This document shows, in pieces, positions 34,937-43,210 of a stretch of DNA of 64,000 nucleotides (its first letter is position 1; every line of letters starts with the position of its first letter). The stretch lies in contig JAGYJU010000008.1 in the NCBI GenBank assembly GCA_018401965.1, positions 1-64,000 on the forward strand, in the 5' to 3' direction. The position numbers and the translations under genes are program-made. This stretch comes from Roseicyclus sp. (GTDB lineage: Bacteria; Pseudomonadota; Alphaproteobacteria; Rhodobacterales; Rhodobacteraceae). The notes under the pieces are model-generated. The model was given only the letters and a program-made list of their open reading frames with translations. It made no database searches and had not been told where the DNA came from.

Positions 34937-36014
34937 TCAGACCCCCCCGCCCGCGTTGAGTGCGACGGACGAAGCCCGCCGCCAGATGGAAATCTGCAAC
35001 GCCTGCCGCTATTGCGAAGGCTATTGCGCGGTGTTCCCGTCGGCGTTTTCGCAACGCGCCTTTTCCGATGGCGACATCATCCAGCTTGCCAGCCTGTGCC
35101 ACAATTGCCGGGGCTGCTATTACGCCTGCCAATACACCGAACCCCATGAATTCGCCCTGAATCTGCCGCGCGCGCTGGCCGAGGTGCGCGTCGAAAGCTG
35201 GGATCGCTTCGCCTGGCCGGGCGGCTTTGCGCGGCTGTTCCAGCGGTCCGGCGGGGCGCTGGCCGTGGCGCTGGTGCTGGGCATCGCGGCGCTGTTCTGG
35301 GCGGTCAGCGCGCTGGCCCCCGCATCTGGTGACGGCTTCTATGCCTACCTGTCGCACGGCATCATGGTGGCGATTTTCGCCCCTGCCTTCCTGTTGCCCC
35401 TGGCCGCCATCGCGGTGGGGCTGCGCCGCTACTGGGGCGAGGTCGGCGGCGAACGCATCCGCTGGGCGCATCTGACGGCCGCGATGGCCGATGCGGCGAC
35501 GCTGCGCAACCTGTCGGGCGGGGCTGCGGGCGGGTGCAACTTCGAACAGGGCGACCGCTATTCGCAGGCGCGCCGCCACGCCCATCAGGCGGTGTTCTGG
35601 GGGTTCTTGTTGTGCTTTGCCTCCACGTCTTCGGGCACGGTTCTGCATTATGGTTTTGATATCCAGGCCCCCTACGGCCTGTTCAGCCTGCCCAAGCTTC
35701 TGGGCCTGCCGGGCGGCTTCCTGCTGTCGGTGGGGGCGGTGGGCCTGATCGCGCTCAAGTTCAAGGCGGACCCGAAGCTTGGGGCGCCCGCTGTCTGGGG
35801 CGGCGAGGTGGCGTTCGTGGCGCTTTTGGGCTTTACCGGCCTGACCGGTCTGGCGCTTTACGGCGCGACGGGCACGGCGCTGGTCGCGCCATTGCTGGCG
35901 CTGCATCTTGGCACGGTGCTGGCCTTCTTCCTGACCACGCCCTATTCCAAGATGGTGCACGGGTTTTACCGGATGGCGGCGCTGATCCGCGATGCGCAAA
36001 GGAAATCGGCGTGA
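34929..36014 (+). CDS. tcuB: Tricarballylate utilisation Fe-S/cytochrome b-like membrane protein TcuB
   Basis: A 361-residue protein with an N-terminal iron-sulfur part (CNACRYCEGYC at ~23-33; CHNCRGCYYAC at ~57-67) and a membrane part with six helices bearing histidines (ARRHAHQAVFWGF, GTVLHYGFDI) as candidate heme ligands. TcuB re-oxidises the reduced flavin of TcuA and passes electrons to the quinone pool. It overlaps tcuA by 8 bp and the next gene as GTGA. The operon lacks a TcuC-type symporter; transport may be by the divergent AbrB protein or the TTT systems. Confidence 0.92.
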   Translation: MFDQTPPPALSATDEARRQMEICNACRYCEGYCAVFPSAFSQRAFSDGDIIQLASLCHNCRGCYYACQYTEPHEFALNLPRALAEVRVESWDRFAWPGGFARLFQRSGGALAVALVLGIAALFWAVSALAPASGDGFYAYLSHGIMVAIFAPAFLLPLAAIAVGLRRYWGEVGGERIRWAHLTAAMADAATLRNLSGGAAGGCNFEQGDRYSQARRHAHQAVFWGFLLCFASTSSGTVLHYGFDIQAPYGLFSLPKLLGLPGGFLLSVGAVGLIALKFKADPKLGAPAVWGGEVAFVALLGFTGLTGLALYGATGTALVAPLLALHLGTVLAFFLTTPYSKMVHGFYRMAALIRDAQRKSA

Positions 36015-37087
36015 CCGGCCCGGCGATCCTGTTGCTCGACGGCGACGGGATCGGGCCGGAAATCGTCGGCGCGACCCGCGCGGTGCTGGCGGCCGCAAGC
36101 GACCGCTTTGCCTTGGACCTGCGGTTTCAGACCGCCACCATCGGCTTTGCCGCGCTTGACGCCACGGGCACCACGATCGACGCGGCGGTGATTGCGCAAG
36201 CGCGCGTCGCCGATGGCATCGTGCTTGGCCCGGTGTCGCACAATGCCTATCCGCCGGTGGCCGAGGGCGGGTTGAACCCCTCGGGCACCTTGCGCCGGGC
36301 CTTGGACCTCTTTGCCAATATCCGGCCCGCCGCAACGCGCACCGGTCTGCCCGCGCCCGCGACCATGCCCTTTGACCTGGTGATTTTCCGCGAAAACACC
36401 GAGGGCTTTTACGCCGACCGCAACCTGCACCTTGGCCCCGGCGAATTCATGCCCGATGCCGATACCGCCATGGCGCTGCGCAAGATCAGCCGCCGGGCCT
36501 GTCGCCGTATCGCGGAGGCCGGTTTTGCCCATGCCGCCACGCGGCCCGCGGCCCATGTGACCGCCGTGCACAAGGCCAATGTGCTGCGCGTGTCGGACGG
36601 GTTGTTTCTGGAAGAATGCCGCGCGGTGGCTGCGGCCTATCCCGCGATCCGCTATGAAGAGGTGCTGGTCGATGCCATGGCCGCGCATCTGGTGCGCAAC
36701 CCGGCCTGCCACGACGTGATCGTGACCACCAACATGTTCGGTGACATCCTGTCGGACCTCGCGGGGGAATTGTCGGGCAGCCTTGGCTTGGCGGCGTCGC
36801 TGAACGCGGGCAGCGATCACGCGATGGCGCAGGCCCAGCACGGATCGGCCCCCGATATCGCGGGCGCGGGCGTGGCCAACCCGGCGGCGCTGATCGGATC
36901 GGCGGCGATGTTGCTGGAGTGGTTGGGCGCACGACGCAGCGCGCCGGCCCTGACCCGGGCCGGGCGCGCCATGGCGGCGGCCCTTGATGCGGCGCTGGCC
37001 AACCCCGCGACCCGCACACCCGATCTGGGTGGGCGGGCCAGCACCGATGGCATGGCCCGCGCCGTGATCGCCGCGATGCAGGGCTAG
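36011..37087 (+). CDS. Isocitrate/isopropylmalate dehydrogenase family protein
   Basis: A 358-residue beta-decarboxylating dehydrogenase: N-terminal [20 protein letters not shown], substrate-binding [15 protein letters not shown], catalytic Lys in [14 protein letters not shown], metal aspartates in [17 protein letters not shown] and the NAD loop [20 protein letters not shown]. Members act on isocitrate, isopropylmalate, homoisocitrate or tartrate. GTG 36011 overlaps the tcuB stop, so it belongs to the tcu operon. There it may process isocitrate from cis-aconitate or another 2-hydroxy-tricarboxylate, an unusual addition to tcuAB (inference). Confidence 0.88.
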   Translation: MTGPAILLLDGDGIGPEIVGATRAVLAAASDRFALDLRFQTATIGFAALDATGTTIDAAVIAQARVADGIVLGPVSHNAYPPVAEGGLNPSGTLRRALDLFANIRPAATRTGLPAPATMPFDLVIFRENTEGFYADRNLHLGPGEFMPDADTAMALRKISRRACRRIAEAGFAHAATRPAAHVTAVHKANVLRVSDGLFLEECRAVAAAYPAIRYEEVLVDAMAAHLVRNPACHDVIVTTNMFGDILSDLAGELSGSLGLAASLNAGSDHAMAQAQHGSAPDIAGAGVANPAALIGSAAMLLEWLGARRSAPALTRAGRAMAAALDAALANPATRTPDLGGRASTDGMARAVIAAMQG

Positions 37088-37094
37088 GCCCGCC

Positions 37095-37895
37095 TCAGTC
37101 GCAGCGCAGGCTCATCCCGCCATCGACGACCAGCTCGATGCCGGTGACAAACCGCGCCTCGTCCGAGGCAAGGAACAGCGCGGCATTGGCGGTGTCGCGC
37201 CCGTCGCCCATCCAGCCCAGCGGGATGCGTTTGACGCGCGCGGCCAACAACGCCTCGACATCGCCGCCCGCGCGTTGACCCGCCAGCCGGGTTTCGACCA
37301 TGGGCGTGTGCAATTGCCCCGGCACCACGGTGTTCAGCCGGATGCCCTTGGGCGCATATTCCACCGCCGTGACGCGACCGAACTGGATCAGCCCCGCCTT
37401 GGCCGCCGCATAGGCGCATTGCGCCGCGCCCGTCCAACGGATGCCGGACACGGAGGCGGTGTTGACGATCGCACCGCCGCCCTGTGCCACCATATGCGGC
37501 AAGACCGTGCGACAGGTCAAAAACACCGAGGTCAGGTTGTAATCCAGCTGGCGCTGCCAGATCGCGGGGTCCATGTCCACCGGGCCGCCCCGCGCCGATC
37601 CGCCGACGTTGTTGACCAACACGTCAACCCGCCCGAAGCGCGCGACACAGGCCGCCACCATCGCGGTGATCGCGCCCTGATCGGTCACGTCGCACAGGTG
37701 GGTTTCGATCTCGCCGCCCGCTGCCCGCACCCTGTCCACGGTTTCGGCCATCGTGTCGGCGCTGATATCGACGGCAAAGATCTTGGCCCCTTCCTCGGCA
37801 AAGCGGACACAGGTGGCGCGCCCGTTGCCCCAGCCCGGCCCGACGCATCCCGCGCCGGTCACGATGGCGATTTTTCCGTCCAGCCGTCCCGTCAT
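37095..37895 (-). CDS. SDR family oxidoreductase
   Basis: A 266-residue classical short-chain dehydrogenase. The cofactor motif has an enlarged loop (VTGAGCVGPGWGNGRATCVRF) instead of plain TGxxxGIG; NNVGG at ~85, catalytic Ser in NTASVSGIRWTG and YAAAK at ~158-162. The C-terminus ARFVTGIELVVDGGMSLR is standard. Closely similar in loop design to the SDR at 54306-55094, so the two are probably paralogues with related substrates. It follows the carboxymuconolactone decarboxylase-like gene by 31 bp on the minus strand. Confidence 0.88.
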   Translation of the reverse strand: MTGRLDGKIAIVTGAGCVGPGWGNGRATCVRFAEEGAKIFAVDISADTMAETVDRVRAAGGEIETHLCDVTDQGAITAMVAACVARFGRVDVLVNNVGGSARGGPVDMDPAIWQRQLDYNLTSVFLTCRTVLPHMVAQGGGAIVNTASVSGIRWTGAAQCAYAAAKAGLIQFGRVTAVEYAPKGIRLNTVVPGQLHTPMVETRLAGQRAGGDVEALLAARVKRIPLGWMGDGRDTANAALFLASDEARFVTGIELVVDGGMSLRCD

Positions 37896-37926
37896 GTCCT
37901 GCCCCCCCTTGCTGCGCTTGGCCGGG

Positions 37927-38499
37927 TCACGACAGCTGCCGGGGCGCGTCAGCGGGCGGCGACACGCGGAAGACGTTCAAGGTCATGGAAATCAGCGTGT
38001 AATAGCCCAAGACACCCACCAGATCGACCAGGCGGTCGGTGCCAAGAACGCTTGCCGCCTCGGCATAGGCGGCATCCGACAGGCCCTTGTCGGTCAGGAT
38101 CGCCCGCGCCGTGCCATGCACCACCCGTTCCTCGTCATCGGCATAGGGCGGGGGGGTGTCGGTGCGGACAGCCTCGATCACCTCGGGGGCAAGCCCGGCC
38201 TTCAAGGCCTCGGTCGCATGCGAATACCATTCGAATTCCGCGCCCCAATGGCGCGCCATGGTCAGGATCGCCAGCTCGCTCAGCCGGGGGGCAAGCGACG
38301 TGTCGTAGCGGCAATAGCGCCCCAGTTCCTGCGCGCGGGCGGCCAGTTCGGGCCGGTGCAGCCAGACCGCCAAGGGCCCGCGCACCGCGCCGCGAGGGCC
38401 GCTTGCGATAGCCTCGTGAATCTCTTGCTGGCGCGGCGAATAGCGTGCCGGGTCGGGCGCGGGCAGGCGCTGATCGGGCCATCTGGTGTCTTGTGTCAT
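37927..38499 (-). CDS. Carboxymuconolactone decarboxylase (AhpD-like) family protein
   Basis: A 190-residue all-helical protein of the CMD/AhpD group: YSPRQQEIHEAIASGPRG, GPLAVWLHRPELAARAQELG, LSELAILTMARHWGAEFEW and HATEALKAGLAPEVIEAVR. The CxxC pair of AhpD peroxidases is absent (the sequence there is ARHWGAEFEWYSHA), as in decarboxylase-like or non-redox members. It probably handles a lactone or acid intermediate. First gene of a two-gene minus operon with the SDR, divergent from the thiolase operon. Confidence 0.82.
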   Translation of the reverse strand: MTQDTRWPDQRLPAPDPARYSPRQQEIHEAIASGPRGAVRGPLAVWLHRPELAARAQELGRYCRYDTSLAPRLSELAILTMARHWGAEFEWYSHATEALKAGLAPEVIEAVRTDTPPPYADDEERVVHGTARAILTDKGLSDAAYAEAASVLGTDRLVDLVGVLGYYTLISMTLNVFRVSPPADAPRQLS

Positions 38500-38661
38500 C
38501 CGTGTCGATCCTTTTCGCGCATGATGTCGAGGTGACTATTTCATCCCGGGGCGGCATGCGAACCTGACAATTCGTCGGGCTGCGCGAAATCGGGGTCCGT
38601 TGCGATCCGGGACAAAGCTGCGCAGGTTGCGCCGCAACGCATGAAGGGGGGCACGGCTTTG

Positions 38662-39864
38662 ATGACCGAGGTGTTTGTCTGCGACTATATCCGCACGCCC
38701 ATCGGGCGCTATGCCGGTGCCTTGTCGGGCGTGCGCGCCGATGACCTGGGTGCGGTGCCGATCCGCGCGCTGATGGACCGGACGCCGCTGGATTGGGCCT
38801 GCCTGGACGAAGTGGTCTTTGGCTGCGCCAACCAGGCGGGCGAGGATAACCGCAATGTCGCGCGCATGTCGGCGCTTTTGGCGGGGCTGCCGGTGACGGT
38901 TCCGGGTACCACGATCAACCGGCTCTGCGGGTCGGGGATGGATGCGGTGCTGACGGGTGCACGCGCGATTGCCGCGGGCGAGATGGACCTGGTGATCGCG
39001 GGCGGCGTCGAAAGCATGTCGCGCGCGCCCCTGGTCATGCCCAAGGCCGATGCCGCCTTTTCGCGCAACGCGGAAATCTTTGACACCACCATCGGCTGGC
39101 GCTTCGTGAACCCGGCGATGAAGGCGCACTACGGCGTCGATGCCATGCCCGAGACCGCCGAAAACGTGGCCGAAGACTTCGCCATTTCCCGCGCCGACCA
39201 GGATGCCTTTGCCGCGCGATCGCAGCACAAGGCGGGCCGGGCGATGGAAAACGGGCGGCTTGCGCGCGAAATCACCCCGGTGACGATCCCCGCGCGGCGC
39301 GGCGATCCGCGCGTGGTTGACACCGACGAACACCCGCGCCCCGATACCACGGCGGCGGATCTGGCCGCGCTCAGGGCACCGTTTCGCGCGGGCGGGTCGG
39401 TGACGGCGGGCAATGCGTCGGGCGTGAATGACGGGGCGGCGGCGCTCTTGCTGGCCTCGGGCGCGGCGGTCAAACGCCACGGGCTGACCCCCGTGGCGCG
39501 CATCCTGGGCGGGGCCACGGCAGGGGTTGCCCCCCGCATCATGGGGTTCGGGCCCGCCCCGGCCTGTGACAAGCTCTTGGCGCGGCTTGGCCTTGGGGTG
39601 GCCGATTTCGACGTGATCGAGTTGAACGAAGCCTTTGCCAGCCAGGCGCTTGCCACGCTGCGCCACCTCGGCATCGCCGATGACGACGGACGGGTGAACC
39701 CCAATGGCGGCGCGATTGCGCTCGGCCATCCGCTTGGCATGTCGGGCGCGCGGATCACCGGCACCGCCGCGCTGGAACTGTCGCTTTCGGGGGGCACACG
39801 TGCGTTGGCCACGATGTGCATCGGGGTGGGCCAGGGCATCGCCATGGCCATGGAACGGGTCTAG
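38662..39864 (+). CDS. Thiolase (acetyl-CoA acyltransferase)
   Basis: A 400-residue thiolase: nucleophile Cys in TTINRLCGSGMDAVLTGARA, VIAGGVESMSRAPLVMPK, the catalytic His in NPNGGAIALGHPLGMSGAR and second Cys in ALATMCIGVGQGIAM. The start VCDYIRTPIGRYAGALSG resembles beta-ketoadipyl-CoA/PimB thiolases. The ATG at 38662 follows AAGGGGGGCACGG; an ATG at 38641 is also in frame. It begins a plus-strand operon for beta-oxidation and should release acetyl-CoA (or succinyl-CoA) from a 3-oxoacyl-CoA. Confidence 0.9.
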   Translation: MTEVFVCDYIRTPIGRYAGALSGVRADDLGAVPIRALMDRTPLDWACLDEVVFGCANQAGEDNRNVARMSALLAGLPVTVPGTTINRLCGSGMDAVLTGARAIAAGEMDLVIAGGVESMSRAPLVMPKADAAFSRNAEIFDTTIGWRFVNPAMKAHYGVDAMPETAENVAEDFAISRADQDAFAARSQHKAGRAMENGRLAREITPVTIPARRGDPRVVDTDEHPRPDTTAADLAALRAPFRAGGSVTAGNASGVNDGAAALLLASGAAVKRHGLTPVARILGGATAGVAPRIMGFGPAPACDKLLARLGLGVADFDVIELNEAFASQALATLRHLGIADDDGRVNPNGGAIALGHPLGMSGARITGTAALELSLSGGTRALATMCIGVGQGIAMAMERV

Positions 39865-39995
39865 CCCCCAAAGGCTGACCTGATGTTATGCAATGGCCAC
39901 TTTCGGTCACTTTCCTAGACACATGCTTTGCCTTGATATGCGTGTGACGGGCCGCGCGCCCGGCCAGGCGTGCCACCACCCAAGGAGCAGATGAC

Positions 39996-41147
39996 GTGAC
40001 CACCGGCCTTACCGCAGAGCAGACCGAACTTGCCGATGCCGTGCGGCGCTTTGCCTTGCGGGAATTGGCCGATGGCGCGTTGGACCGCGCCCATACCAGC
40101 CAATACCCGTGGGATATCGCCGCGAAACTTTCCGCCATGGGGATGCTGGGCATCACCATTCCCGAACGGGATGGCGGCGTCGGCGGCAGCTTGATGGATG
40201 CGGTGATCACCATCCAGGAACTGGCCATGGTCTGCCCCAAAAGCGCCGATGTGGCGCAGGCGGGCAATTTCGGGCCGATCCGCACCTTTGCCGAATTCGC
40301 CACGCCGGCGCAAAAAGACCGCTGGCTGCCCGATCTTTTGGCAGGCAAGGCGTTGATTTCCCTTGGGATGAGCGAACCAGACGCCGGGTCTGCCGTGACC
40401 GAGCTGAAAACCTCCGCCCGTGCCGATGGCGATGGCTATATCCTGAACGGGTCCAAGGTGTTTTCCACCCATAGCCCGCATGCCGACCTGTTCCTGATCT
40501 ATGTCCGCTTCGGGCCGGGCACGGGGGGCATCGGGTCGGTCCTGGTCGAACGCGGCACGCCGGGCTTCACCATCGGCCAACCCGCCCCCTTCATGAGCGG
40601 CGAGGAATGGTGCCCGCTCTATTTCGAAAATTGCCGCATCCCGGCGGACAACCTGTTGCTTGGCCCCGGCGGGTTCAAGAAACAGATTTCCGGCTTCAAC
40701 GTCGAACGCATCGGCAATGCCTCGCGCGCGCTGGCGCTGGGCCGTCACGCCTATGAGGTGGCGCGCCGCCACGTCACCGAGCGCACGCAATTCGGTCGGC
40801 CGCTGTGTGAATTCCAGGGCCTGCAATGGAGCTTTGCCGAGATGATCGTCAAGCTGGAGGCGGCGCAGATGTTGCTCTACCGCGCGGCGCGCGATGGCGA
40901 TGCCAATGGCCTGCCCTCGGCCTTTGATACGGCGGTGGCGAAACTGGCCTGCAACGAGGCCGGGTTCGAGGTGGCCAATGCCGCGATGCAGGCGATGGGG
41001 GCCTATGGCTATTCGTCCGAAAGCCTGGTGGAATATTGCGTCAAGCGCACGCGCGGTTGGCAGATCGCGGGCGGCTCGATCGAGATGCTCAAGAACCGGA
41101 TCGCCGAACATGTGTTCGAGCGCCGCTTTGATCAGCGCCCGTCATGA
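39996..41147 (+). CDS. Acyl-CoA dehydrogenase
   Basis: A 383-residue acyl-CoA dehydrogenase with GTG start behind AAGGAGCAGATGAC. FAD-binding motif ISLGMSEPDAGSAVTEL, AHGLD-type VFSTHSPHADLF, RHAYEVARRHVTERTQFGRPL and the C-terminal WQIAGGSIEMLKNRIAEHVF. At the position of the MCAD catalytic Glu the sequence has Gly (IAGGSIE), as in isovaleryl-CoA-type enzymes, so the base must be elsewhere. 131 bp separate it from the thiolase; it overlaps the acyl-CoA ligase as ATGA. It introduces the 2,3 double bond in the operon's acyl-CoA substrate. Confidence 0.9.
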   Translation: MTTGLTAEQTELADAVRRFALRELADGALDRAHTSQYPWDIAAKLSAMGMLGITIPERDGGVGGSLMDAVITIQELAMVCPKSADVAQAGNFGPIRTFAEFATPAQKDRWLPDLLAGKALISLGMSEPDAGSAVTELKTSARADGDGYILNGSKVFSTHSPHADLFLIYVRFGPGTGGIGSVLVERGTPGFTIGQPAPFMSGEEWCPLYFENCRIPADNLLLGPGGFKKQISGFNVERIGNASRALALGRHAYEVARRHVTERTQFGRPLCEFQGLQWSFAEMIVKLEAAQMLLYRAARDGDANGLPSAFDTAVAKLACNEAGFEVANAAMQAMGAYGYSSESLVEYCVKRTRGWQIAGGSIEMLKNRIAEHVFERRFDQRPS

Positions 41148-43210
41148 CCCCCGACAGGATCTGGCAGGCGGCGCTGTTGCGCCCGGCCCGCCTCGCGCTC
41201 GTGGGGGTGTCCGATGACCCGGAAAAGACATCGGGCCGCCCGCTGCGGTTCTTGCGGCGCGCGGGCTATGGCGGGGTGATCTACCCGGTCAATCCGACCC
41301 GTGACACCGTGCAGGGCGAGGTCTGCTACCCGTCCCTATCCGCGCTGCCCGAGGTGCCGGATCACGCCTTTATCCTGACCGGGGCCGACCGGGCGCTGGA
41401 CGCGCTGGAAGACTGCGAAGCGCTCGGCGTGCCCGTCGCCACGGTTCTGGCCACGGGCTTTGCCGAGGCAGGCGCCCTGGGGGCGCAGAACCTGACGCGC
41501 CTGCAGGCGCTGATCGCGCGCGGCAGGCTGCGCATCCTGGGGCCATCCTCGATCGGGCTTGCCAACCTGCACCATGGCATGACGCTGACCGCCAATGCCG
41601 CCTTTGCCGAGCCCGATCTGCCGCGCGGCGGGCTGTTCGTCGCCTCGCACAGCGGCAGCCTGATCGGTGCGCTCTTGTCGCGTGGCAAGCGCAAGGGCTT
41701 GGGGTTCGCGGGCCTTGTCTCGGTCGGCAATGAATCCGACCTGACCATCGGCGATGTCTGCATGGCGGCGCTGGATGATCCGGCTGTCACCGGCATCTTG
41801 CTGTTTCTCGAACATATGGGCCATGCCGACCGGCTGGCCGCCTTCGCCGCCGAGGCCGCGCGCCGGGGCATTCCGGTTGCCGCCTACAAGCTGGGCCGAA
41901 CCGAGGCGGCGGCGGAACTGGCGCAATCGCATACCGGGTCGCTGGCGGGCGCCGACGAGGTGGCGGATGTGTTCCTGCGCGCCTGTGGCATCGCGCGGGT
42001 CCGATCCTTCGAGGCGCTTTTGGAAATCGCGCCGCTGTTGTCACGGGTGCCGCCCGCCCAAGGCGCGCGGGCCGGGCGGGTGGGGGTGATCACCACCACC
42101 GGCGGTGGCGCGGCGATGGCGGTCGACCAGATGGCGGGCGCGGGCGTCGCGGTGACAGCCCCAAGCGCGGCCACCCGCGACCGCTTGCGCGCCGCGGGCA
42201 TCGATCCCGGCGACAGCCGCATCCTCGACCTGACGCTTGCGGGCACGCGCTATGACGTGATGCGCGCCGCCATCGAGGTGATGCGATCCGCCCCGGAATT
42301 CGATCTTGTGCTGGTCTGTGTCGGGTCGTCGGCGCGGTTCAACCCCGATCTGGCGGTGCAACCGGCGCTTGATCTGATCGACACGCCTGGCCACCCCTTT
42401 GCGGTCTTTCTGGTGCCCGATGCACCGGGGGCGATGCGCGCGCTGGCGCAAGCGGGCGTGCCCGCCTTTGAAGACCCCGAAACCTGTGGCGATGCCATCG
42501 CCGCCGCCCTGTCGCGCGGGGTGCCCGGCCTGCCCATCGGTCTGCCCGCGCTCCCGCAGGGCCGCGCCATCACCCTGGACGAGGCAGCGGGATACGCGCG
42601 CCTGGCGCCCGTTCCGGTGGCAGATTTCGTGATCCTTGATGCAGAGGCGCCGCTGCCCGATCTGCCGTTTCCCTACCCGGTCGTGGCCAAGGTGCTGGAT
42701 GCCGCCATTTCGCATAAATCCGATATGGGCGGCGTTGTCGTTGGTATCGATGGGCCGAGCGCCTTGGCCCGCGCCATCGACGCGATCCGGGCCGAGGTGC
42801 CGCGCCACGGCGGTGCGCCGGTCACGCGCATCCTGATGCAACGGATGCGCGCGGGCCTGGGCGAGGTTCTGCTGGGCATGCGCCGCGATCCGCAGGTCGG
42901 CCCGATCATCATGCTGGCCGCCGGTGGGATCTTTGCCGAGATCACCCGCGACAGCGTTCTGCGCCTGGCCCCGGTCGATCTGGCGGGGGCGCGCGACATG
43001 ATCGGCGCGCTCAACCTCACCAAGATCCTTGCCGGCGCGCGCGGCCGACCCAAGGGCGACCTGGAGGCCTTGGCCCAGGCCATCGTCGATCTGTCGCGCC
43101 TTGCGCTGGACGGGGATGTGATCGAGGCCGAAATCAACCCGTTGATCGTTCTGCCCGAGGGGCAGGGGGTGGTCGCGGTGGATGCGCTGGTGCAGGTGGT
43201 GGGCCGATGA
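41144..43210 (+). CDS. NDP-forming acyl-CoA synthetase (acetate-CoA ligase family), copy 1
   Basis: A 688-residue one-chain ligase: CoA-binding domain (LALVGVSDDPEKTSGRPLRF, IYPVNPTRDTVQGE), succinyl-CoA ligase-like domain with SHSGSLIGALLSRGKRKG, the phospho-histidine in AQSHTGSLAGADEV, and a C-terminal ATP-grasp domain (AISHKSDMGGVVVG, QRMRAGLGEVLLGMRRD, AEINPLIVLPEG). It makes an acyl-CoA from the free acid using ATP or GTP with release of NDP. Overlaps with neighbours as ATGA on both sides show tight translational coupling. A paralogue lies two genes on. Confidence 0.9.
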   Translation: MTPDRIWQAALLRPARLALVGVSDDPEKTSGRPLRFLRRAGYGGVIYPVNPTRDTVQGEVCYPSLSALPEVPDHAFILTGADRALDALEDCEALGVPVATVLATGFAEAGALGAQNLTRLQALIARGRLRILGPSSIGLANLHHGMTLTANAAFAEPDLPRGGLFVASHSGSLIGALLSRGKRKGLGFAGLVSVGNESDLTIGDVCMAALDDPAVTGILLFLEHMGHADRLAAFAAEAARRGIPVAAYKLGRTEAAAELAQSHTGSLAGADEVADVFLRACGIARVRSFEALLEIAPLLSRVPPAQGARAGRVGVITTTGGGAAMAVDQMAGAGVAVTAPSAATRDRLRAAGIDPGDSRILDLTLAGTRYDVMRAAIEVMRSAPEFDLVLVCVGSSARFNPDLAVQPALDLIDTPGHPFAVFLVPDAPGAMRALAQAGVPAFEDPETCGDAIAAALSRGVPGLPIGLPALPQGRAITLDEAAGYARLAPVPVADFVILDAEAPLPDLPFPYPVVAKVLDAAISHKSDMGGVVVGIDGPSALARAIDAIRAEVPRHGGAPVTRILMQRMRAGLGEVLLGMRRDPQVGPIIMLAAGGIFAEITRDSVLRLAPVDLAGARDMIGALNLTKILAGARGRPKGDLEALAQAIVDLSRLALDGDVIEAEINPLIVLPEGQGVVAVDALVQVVGR

